Source: Zygnema cylindricum (Eukaryota > Streptophyta > Zygnematophyceae > Zygnematales > Zygnemataceae). Taken from it: a DNA stretch of 25,000 nucleotides. Both the position numbers and the translations under genes were made by a program. Of the stretch, positions 1-9,000 are shown piece after piece. The stretch covers positions 1 through 25,000 of the forward strand of contig JBBHKE010003029.1 of NCBI GenBank assembly GCA_037447655.1, written 5' to 3'. Position 1 is the first letter of the stretch. Every line of letters begins with the position of its first letter. Under the pieces are notes generated by a model. It did no database searches and had not been told where the DNA came from. It worked only from the letters and a program-made list of their open reading frames with translations.

Positions 1-374
1 CGTTTTCTTAATTAACAGCATAGTTGTTCAAACCGCAATTTACGCACGATTCAAACGCGCTAATTATACGTAAGTAACGCATCGAACAATTTGAAAAAAT
101 CGTTAAAATGGTTAATGAATTTGTATCCGTACTATTCCGTACATGTAAAAAAAACTGAATTTTACATGTACCGCAGTTTGTATGTTTTCCGCTAAATGAG
201 TGCTAAACAATGGTTTATATTTATATTGCTATCACACACGTGTGTTTTGGAACTTCTACATCAACTGGTTATGGACAATTTTTAGATACGGTACTGCGGA
301 AACTTGTAAGGCCAGGTTCAAATACTGGCTAACGCAATTTTTTTGACAGAATCTGTCTGTCTGAGACTATCTGA
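1..374. other. AT-rich flank, no gene seen
   Basis: No exon, repeat pair or RNA gene recognised; it includes a small CACACGTGTG palindrome near 234-244. Confidence 0.5.
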
Positions 375-376
375 TA

Positions 377-863
377 GCCTGTTCCCACCGGAGCATTTGT
401 AACTTTTTGCCCATTCCGATGATTTTCCGAGAACTCATCGGAAAACGGGTGTTGTTTAACCAAAATTTTGGCATGTAACTCCGATTGAAGGTGTCCTGTG
501 ACACGTCACACGCTTCGACGTCATCAAACATAGGCGCGAAAACAAACCTGCATTTTTTCAAATTTACTATGTTCGAAGAACGACAACGGTGGTTCAAAGT
601 CTTGCAGTTTTTTCACGCAAAAACAATGAAATAGCCGTCCGGATGTTGTTTTTGCTATGCCAGCTTTTCGTGTTACCGTTGGCATGTTTCAAAGAAAGAT
701 GCAACTTTAACCCGACTTCAATATCCTCAAATATTTTGAGGAAGTTCGTTTGTACGGTAAGTAGGGAACTTCCGAAAACAAAAAAATCGGTGCTCGGAAA
801 GCCGTACATTATTCGAACGCCCGTCTGTTGCGGAAGTGATTTTTTTTCCGGTGGGAACAGGCT
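377..863. mobile_element. 487-bp inverted-repeat element flanked by TA (MITE-like)
   Basis: The left end TAGCCTGTTCCCACCGGA (375-392) is repeated inverted at 848-865. A TA dinucleotide sits outside each end, as in Tc1/mariner-type insertions, though TA could equally be part of the repeat. No transposase; open frames inside lack recognisable domains. Confidence 0.65.
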
Positions 864-1067
864 ATGGCAGGCAACCATGGCCTTCTCTCTCTATCTCTCA
901 GAGAGCAAAGGACTGCATACGTCTACTTCCGTGGCGTTAGTAATGGCGGCTTCCTTGAAGATTCGTTTTTATGGCGGCTTCTTTGAAAAAAAATTGAAGA
1001 AGACGTTCGTACAGTTTTCAAACTTACCGCGCGCAACTAGTGTAACACGTCGTCTCTTTTTGTAAAT

Positions 1068-1241
1068 GTCCGTACATTTTCGATAAAATTCCATACATTT
1101 TTCGTGAAATTTCTGTTCAGTTTACCGGACAGAAAGTACTAATAAGTGCAACGTATCTTTTCGTCAAAGTCCGTACATTTCCCCTAAAATACCGTACATT
1201 TACCGCAAATTTCCCGTTCAGTTTACCGGACAGAAAGTACT
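1068..1241 (+). repeat. Two 73-bp direct repeats, 101-bp period
   Basis: 1068-1140 and 1169-1241 both start GTCCGTACATTT and end CAGTTTACCGGACAGAAAGT plus ACT. No gene. Function unknown. Confidence 0.75.
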
Positions 1242-1374
1242 CCGCGTTTTTTCGCTATTTTTCAAAAGTCACGAATTATAAGTAAAAATCGGAAAAATGA
1301 AAAAATAGCATGATTTGAACAACAGCGATCAACAGAGTCGCGTAGTATTCATTATTCATAGAACAAAAAGTACG

Positions 1375-1624
1375 ACAGTACACCATGTATCGTTATTACT
1401 TATTAGGGTCATGCTTTTTTTGCCAAGTACATCAAATTTTCTCTTTGCAGGTTTGCACGATGTTGGGTGTAACAATCTGACGGCTGCGATGGAAAGAAAA
1501 GAATCTTACCTTCCGATTGCCGGTCGCCGAACAGAAATCGGACGAGTGTGCACGGAGAAATTTTGATTAAAGGGACTAAAAAAAATATTTACTTTTACGC
1601 TAATAACGATACGCGGTGTACTGT
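1375..1624. mobile_element. MITE of the ACAGTACACC family (250 bp)
   Basis: Left end ACAGTACACCATGTATCGTT, right end the reverse complement of ACAGTACACCGCGTATCGTT; both continue ATTA. The same termini occur at 10904, 11393, 8233-8460 and 20766. Its interior shares a GCGATGGAAA...CTTCCAATTG-like stretch with the copy at 8233-8460. Non-coding. Confidence 0.7.
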
Positions 1625-1955
1625 TCGTACTTAAAACGAACTATTGATACAAGTACAGTTATTACTTCGTACTGCTCCCGTACTAGAAAGCCAGCGCCGA
1701 CGTGGCACTACCATGTGTCACACGTCTTACAAATTTCAGGTCTTTTCTATGTGACGTTACTGCAGTTTTGGTTGGAGAATGTCCGCACTTTCCAAAAAAG
1801 TTAAACAAATGCCAATTTCTTTCGGTTATTAAACTCTATCGTGCCAAAATTGGTAATTTACTAATTTCACTAGAACAGTGTGCGTACTTCGTACTGTAAG
1901 TAATTATAGTACGAATAGTACGAATCTGAATTCGTCCACTATGTACAATTTGTTC

Positions 1956-2225
1956 TATGATACAATTTCCTATTTCGCCTCATGTTTTGCACTCGTCACC
2001 TGTCTCCTCCTCCTCCCTCTTCTTCGTCTCCTTCTCCATCATCTACTTTAATCCTCCCCAGCTGTCTCCGTATCCTTGTTCGTCTCCCTCACCTTCTTCC
2101 TCTCCTTCTCCATCTTATGCTTCTTCTCCTCCTCCTCCCTGGCTTTGTCTTCTTCTCCTTCTGCTCCCTCTCCCTCCTCTCCCTCTTCTTCCTCCTCTCC
2201 TCAATTTTATGCTTCTTCTCCTCCT
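1956..2225 (+). repeat. TCTTCTCCTCC-rich pyrimidine tract
   Basis: Irregular TC/TCC/CTT tract in the 3' flank of gene A. Open frames here are low-complexity. Confidence 0.75.
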
Positions 2226-2250
2226 CACTAGCTCTGCCTATTCGACATTC

Positions 2251-2794
2251 TTTTACCAATTTACCGGTATTTGATAGTTATATTTGATATGTATGATGAT
2301 ATACAATTCACGATTATGATCATGTGAAATTTGAAAAATAAACACAAAAAAACGCAAAAAATCAGAACAAATGCATGTATGTTCCTTCAAAAGTCAAAAT
2401 CCTGACACACAAACACATTACAAGCTCTTAAAAAACTGTACCGGAAAGTAAAAACAAAAAACGAACCAAAAATATATCAAAATATTGAAGGACCGACAAA
2501 CAAGGTCAATCCAAAATTGAACCATTCTCATTGATATCTCAACAAAAACGATGACGAGTACCATAACACCTCATTAATAATAAACGTCATGACTTTATAT
2601 AATAAATTACCGAATGTTTTCCACCTGTCAAATATTTCATAAAATGTTACAAAAGTAGCCAAAACCCTAAAAAGCCATCGCTACATTTGAAGCAAAAACC
2701 TTTCATCTTTCTCGACCACAAACCTCTAACATACATTAACAAAAAAAACCACATTATATACTTTCCAGTTTTCGAAAATTTTCAAATTTCCACA
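2251..2794. other. 3' flank / possible 3' UTR of gene A
   Basis: AT-rich stretch directly downstream (in gene sense) of the gene A stop. The sense strand has TGTAAC about 150 nt beyond the stop; no AATAAA seen on that strand. The 3' end is not defined. Confidence 0.4.
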
Positions 2795-3085
2795 CTAATA
2801 CTCGTTAAAATTGAGAGCTATAAACCCCGATTTTGCTTGTCCATTAGTTAATCGCAACTCGTTTATTAATCGAGCCATATTGGACCCCAATGTCCCAACA
2901 AAATAATCACATTTATGTGATATTTCCAAATTTGCGAAAGTTAAGAGAGTTAATATTCCTAACTCTTTTTTCCCTTCAAATTCACTCTCGGGATGGCTCC
3001 TAGTGTTTGCTTCCGGCGAAACTCGAGAACTATTTGAGAAGTAAAATTTCCACCGGTCAAAAAGACTCGTTTCATCGATTACCGA
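2795..3085 (-). CDS. Gene A exon 7 (C-terminal motif and stop)
   Basis: 291 nt including TAG at 2797-2795, after acceptor TTTTGTAG. It is easily missed because it has no early Met. It begins SVIDETSLFDRWKFYF, a good continuation of HIWLSTESQ, and carries ANLEISHKCDYFVGTLGSN followed by MARLINELR, the conserved third motif of the superfamily. The position of FUT8 Asp453 appears to hold Asn in this alignment. A TGTAAC (green-algal type poly(A) signal) lies on the sense strand about 150 nt downstream, but I cannot confirm its use. Confidence 0.85.
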   Translation of the reverse strand, partial: SVIDETSLFDRWKFYFSNSSRVSPEANTRSHPESEFEGKKELGILTLLTFANLEISHKCDYFVGTLGSNMARLINELRLTNGQAKSGFIALNFNEY

Positions 3086-6000
3086 CTACAAAACGGAAAA
3101 AACAAGAAAGAGAGTCGAAGGAAAAGAAGAACAAAACGTTACAACGGCGATTAAGAAAAAAAAACGAAGAGAAGACATAAGATAGAGCGAAAGAAAAAAA
3201 AAACTGTATCCACTGGACAGCAAAAAGACTCTTTATGTGATTGTAGGACCACGTGAAAAACCTTCAAAAAAAAAAGTAAAGAAAAATAACAAATCAGACA
3301 ATGTTTTGGACGAAGGCTGTAAGCATTCCAATTGCTGTAAAACTGTAGACATTCATTTATTTTTAGTTTTGTTGGCATATTACTTTCTGTTTTTCTTTGA
3401 AAAAAAATTGTGTCTCTGACGAAATTTCTAAAATAAAAAACATATCTTTCTGTAATTCTCGTTACGTTCAAAAAGAATATCTGAAAACTTAATGTAACAC
3501 AAGGTCACTCTCTTTCCCTTTCCCTCTCCCTCTCCGTCTCCTTCTCCCGCCCTCCACCCCGTTCCTGTCCCTCTCCCTCTCGCCCCTGTTCCCGCGCTTC
3601 CTCCCTCCCCCTCTCCCTCTCTCCCTCTCCACCTCTCCCCACCTCTCCCCACCTCCCCACCTCCCCACCTCCCCACCTCCCCCTCTCCCAATTAATCCAT
3701 ACAAATTTTAAAACGTAATCTCCCTCCCTTCCTCCCTCCCTCCCTTTGTCCTTACCTGAGATTCCGTACTCAACCATATATGACGTGCATTCGGGACGTG
3801 ACGTCGAATCCTTTCCGCCATCCACATGTGCGCCCCAAAAGAAAATAATTTCATTTCGGCTCCTTTATCGGATAACCGAACATGAATACTAATTATGGGT
3901 CGAGGAATGTACGGTTCCGATGTTCTCCAAATCGTTTTCTCCAACGGTCTTTTCGAGAAATCGATGTTTTGCAAAAGTTTTTTTTCCTCTTTTCGGAACT
4001 TTTCGCTAACGGATTCCGACAATTCCATGCCTTTTACAGTTTCAACGACTTCTTTGGCAACTTCCATTCCGTAATTCTCGTGTCGTACTTTGTTTACTGC
4101 GTGACAAAGTGTTGCAGTGGGAAAACGGAGCATGTAACGAATCATTTGACCTCGGGCCCAAGATGCCTACATAAAAAGCAAATAAATAGAATAAAGGAAC
4201 AAATAAGTATACATACGGAAACAAATAAGTAAATGTATTAAACAAATAAATCAAATAATCAAACAGGGAGGATATGGGAGCATTTAAAGAAAATCTGAAA
4301 GGAGAATACCACTGTAAGTACAGGAGGCTGAAATAAGGAGACGAGAGAGAGAGAGAGAGGGAGAGAGAATGAGAGAGTGAGAGAGAGGGGGGGAGAGGGG
4401 GAGAGGGAGAGGGAGAGGGAGAGGGAGAGAAACAACAAAACTACAAGTAATTGAAAGAAGAAGCGGAAAAAAAGGGGTTTCAAATGCGTCAATGAATTGT
4501 TAATTGTGTTAAAAACATTACACATATGATTGTCTACCGATCATATCCTCTTGTTTTTTTTTGCTCTTTTTTGTTTGGTCTTTTGGATATTTCCCCACTC
4601 CTCTTCTATATTTCGGGTTTTTCGACGGGAAAAAAAAAGGGTTTATAGCTAGGGGAAAAAAAAAAAAGCCGAAGGAAAAATAATGAAAAAAAAGGGAAAG
4701 AAAAAACTTACAGCAGCAAATGGTCTTGACAAGACATTCGTCGGTTGTCCCTCGGAATCGTATTCTTGAAAGTCATTTTTAAATTTTAAAGTTGACCCGA
4801 GATGTTCGATTGTAACCGGATCGTCCAACCAACGTTCTTCCATTCCCCTGTGACCAAACAGATAAATAAATAAAAGAATTTCATAAACAAATAAGCAATA
4901 ATAAAAAAAGAAAAGGTGCTGCGTGGAAAAAAAGAAAGGGAAAACGGTTGAAAAATATATCAAGGTGAAGTCAAAACAAATAATTCTTTGCATTGAATAA
5001 ATCAAACATAGACAACAGTAAATAGATTAATAATGAATAATAATTAAAAACTATATTAATTAAAAACAACAAATAATAGAAAACAATAACAATAAAAATA
5101 GTAGAAATAATGACGAAAAAAAAACAAACGAAAAAAATGAAAAGAACGGAAGAGAGAAATCAAGAAAACGAAGGGAAAAAAAAAGAAAGAAAGAAAAAAA
5201 AAAAACTACTCACTTCGGATACCACCAAGAATGGGGACCCCAAGTTTTTCGTCTCACATAAATGACGCGAGTATTTAAAGAAAGTCGTTCGTTCGCCGAT
5301 AATGCTTCGTGTTGTTCTTCATCTGATTGTTCATCTAAAATTTGATAAGCAATTTTTACACATTCTTGTTTTACGAGCGGGAAAAAAAAACAATCGAGAG
5401 AGAGGTTGGCCGTTCCTGTCGTCACAAAAAAAAAATGGGAGAGAGGAGAGGAGCCGAAAACAAAGAAAAAACGGCTTTTCGCCCTTTTTAGAGTCAATTT
5501 TGGTTTTTGGGGTTTTTCCAAGCTGCTTTATTAAGGTTAAGGGTCTCTGAGGTTTTTGAGGTTTTTGAGGTTTTTGGGGTTTTCGAGGTTTTGGGGGTTT
5601 TTGAGATTTTTAAGGTTTTTAAGATTTTGTTACGGTAAGTCAAAATGGGTCGGCGAATTTCTTCACACCAGAAGATTTTTTTTGTCTTTGATAGATTTTC
5701 CTTTTCCTTCCTATTTTTTGAAGCTTTTGACTATCCACACTAATCTTCCTGCATTATACGTTCCAAACTAATTCATGTTTTAGATAAACGTTTGTTCCTA
5801 ATTCAGTTAGGAAAACTAAAAATAGATATATAGACGAATAAACAAATCAATTTACTTTCAAAAATATTTCGGCCCTTATTAACAAAACAAACAGTGAATT
5901 TCAAGAAACGAGAGACATTTTTTGAATCCCCAGACCAAGTTTTCTGTTGATAATAAAAAAAAATATGAGATTTATATTCAAAATTTCTCCGGACCTCAAG

Positions 6001-9000
6001 TACAGAGGGAAAAAAAGGAAAAATATCTACAGAGAGAAGAAGACAAGAGTAAAAAGGAAGAAAGACAGTGAGGGAGAGAGTGAGACAAGAAGAGAAGAGG
6101 ACAAATGCATTTAGTGTGCGGACAGAGAGAGGGAGAGGGAAAGGGTGAGAGAGAAGGCGAGGGAGAGGGAGAGGGAGAGGAGAGGGAGGGGGAGAGGGCG
6201 AGGGAGATGGAGAGAGGGAGAGAGAGAGGGGTAGAGGGGGAGAGAGGGAGCGGGAGAGGGAGAGGGAGAGGTAGAGGGAGAGGGAGAGAGGGAGTGGGAG
6301 AGGGAGTGGGAGAGGGAGAGGGACACGGAGAGTGAGAGGGAGTGGGAGAGCGGGGAGGGAGGGAGGGAGGGAGGGAGGGAGGGAGGGAGGGAGGCCGGGA
6401 GGGAGGGAAGCCGGGAGAGAAAGGGAGAGAGAGAGAAAGAGAGAGATAGAGAGAAAGACAGAGAACGAGAGAGAGAGAGAGAGAGAAAAAGAGTGAGAGA
6501 GAGAGACCGAGTGAGAAAGAAATAGCAAGCGAGCGAGCGAGAGGAAAAGATAGCGAGCGAGAGAGAAAAAGTGAGAGAGAGAATTGTACCACTGCAGGAA
6601 CTATGAGTCGCTCTTTCGAACGTTCCGATAGCCGGAATCACGATTCGATTTTGTCCGATTCCCTCGGCCATCGCTTGAGCGAACACGTGGAGAGTCGATC
6701 CAAGGCCATGCTCCGACATTTTCGCCCATTCAAAAATGGCAAATTTAAGGTTCGGATCGGAACAATTTTGAGGGTTTTGATGCTTCCACAAATAGGATTG
6801 AATGTAGCGAGTCATCGACCAACTGCCGGAGTTCGAACCGGAAACCTAGAGGGAAGGGAAGGGAAGGGAAGGGAAGGGAAGGGAAGGGAAGGGAAGGGAA
6901 GGGAAGGGAAGGGAAGGGAAGGGAAGGGAAGGGGAGGAAAGGGAAGGGAAGGGAAGGAAAGGGAAGGGAAGGAAAGGGAAGGGAAGGGGAGGGAAGAGAA
7001 GGGGAGGGAAGGGAAGGGAAGGGGAGGCGAGGGAGGGAAGGGAAGGGAAGGGGAGGCAAGGGAGGGAAGGAAGGGAGGGAGAGGGAAGGGAGGGAAGGGG
7101 AGGGAAGGGAGGGAGAGGGAGGGAAAGGATGGAAAGGGAAGGGAGGGAAGGGAGGGAAAGAGAAGGAAGGGAAAGGGAAGGAAAGGGAAGGAAAGGGAAG
7201 GAAAGGGAGGGAGAGGGAGGGAAGGGAGGGAAAGAGAGGGAAAGGGAAGGAAAGGGAAAAAAAATGATGGGAAGAAAGAAAAAAGGAAAAGGGGAGAGGG
7301 AGACAGTAGAGTGTCATTTTACTGGTCATGGAAAAGGACAAATGAGGTGTTCCTTTTACTCAAAAGGGGTTTTAATTTAGTTATTTTGGGATTGACAACT
7401 ATGAAGTCCTTTCCGATGTTCACCTCACCTTCAAGCTTTTACTTTCTCCCTCTCCCTTTCCTCTCTCACTTCTCACTTTCTCTTGTCGTCCTCACTCTCT
7501 TTCTCACTTCCTCTTGTTCTCTCTCCCTCCTCTCATTTTCTCCATCTTCCAATTTTACCTGAATGCTGGTTGTCTTAGATTTATATGCCAATTATTAAAA
7601 TGAAAATCTTCCTGTTTCGGTTTTTTCAAATAAGGAACAGAATGAAAACGTAACGATAACCAAACAAAAATAAAGCAAGAACTGAAAACAAACACACTCA
7701 TTAACAAAAATGGAGCGGAAAAAGAAACAAAAACGAAACAGAACAAAACGGAAACGGAACAAAAACAGAAAAAAAAAATGCAAAGTCAGCAGTCAAAAAG
7801 TGAAAGATTCTCACCCACGGAGGATCGGCGTCTTTTAATGGCTCTCTAGGATTGAGCCACGCCGGTGGTTCGTTATTTGGGCCCCAAGAATCCAATTCTT
7901 TTCTCACTTTTGTGACATATTCACAATCTTGCAAATGGGGAGCCAATGGGTATTCCGAACCCTTTATCCAATTTTTTTTCGGTCTTATCTCTTTATGAGG
8001 ATTTTCCTTATCCAAGCGGTACATGGAGCTCCATGTCTGAATCATGTAAATAAGAAAACACGGACCATACATAAAAATTCGGAACGTTGGATTTGGAAAG
8101 AGAACAAACACGATAAGAACCATCGACGGTGATTATTCGACATTTACATTGAGAAAGAGCAATGTCAACGACATCTATATTGAGAAAGAGCAATGTCAAC
8201 GATATTTTGTGTAAAAAGCCCACATGTACAGGCAAATACACCGTGAGTCGGTATTAAAGTTGATATATTTTTCACCCATCAACCCATTTGTATGTGCCTA
8301 CAATTGTCAAACTTTTAATCAAAAGATTGCGATGGAAAAGTGGAGGTCTTCCCTTCCAATTGGACACTTTCAAGTGAAAAGCGGAAACGTATGCATGGAA
8401 AGATTCTAATTTAAATGGAAAAAAAAGCATTGACTCTAATAGCGATACAAGGTGTAGTACAATTATAACGAGCATTCAAAACCAGAAATAATTTATGAGT
8501 TCGCATAATTGGTCAAGTCGTGGCCCAAAATGAGCTCTAAATTTAGCGAAGGCAAAGGAAAATCAATTGTATGTTATGAAGATTTTGGAAAGCATGAACA
8601 GAGGACTAGGGATAATTATGAGGCATATATTAGTAAAGATTTGGAGAAAATTATGACTATGTAAAATCATGTCAAAGTATCAAAGAGCTTGCAGTGAAAC
8701 TCTTTCTAGTTGGGCCATGGAAGGAGTAATGAATCAAGGCTAGGTAGGATAAAATACCAGATTCTTTTTTTTTCCTTGAAAGTATACATTGGTGGAGGAC
8801 AAAAATATTTATTTTCCTTAAATAGTTGGCATATTATAATGTGAAAGATGAGGGCATTTTTTGTTACATTGAACGCATTATGAGCATTTTAGAATTGTTT
8901 TTCTAATAAAAGACAAAATCTAAAACAATTAGAGATGAAATGTTTATCAATAGAGAGGAACCGAGTGTAGGCTTTGGAAAAAAATACTAGCCTGAGTTTG

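Noticed and set aside
589-1065. 158-aa open frame
   Set aside because: Crosses the end of the 487-bp inverted-repeat element and uses a non-ATG start; no recognisable domain.
5803-6815. Long Ser/Leu/Pro open frames on the minus strand
   Set aside because: CT-repeat read-through in intron 3; only the first 76 residues from 6815 are real (part of exon 3).
6603-7562. 319-aa Gly/Arg/Glu/Lys-rich open frame
   Set aside because: It reads antisense through gene A exon 3 and the GGGAA microsatellite; no domain or complexity outside the repeat.
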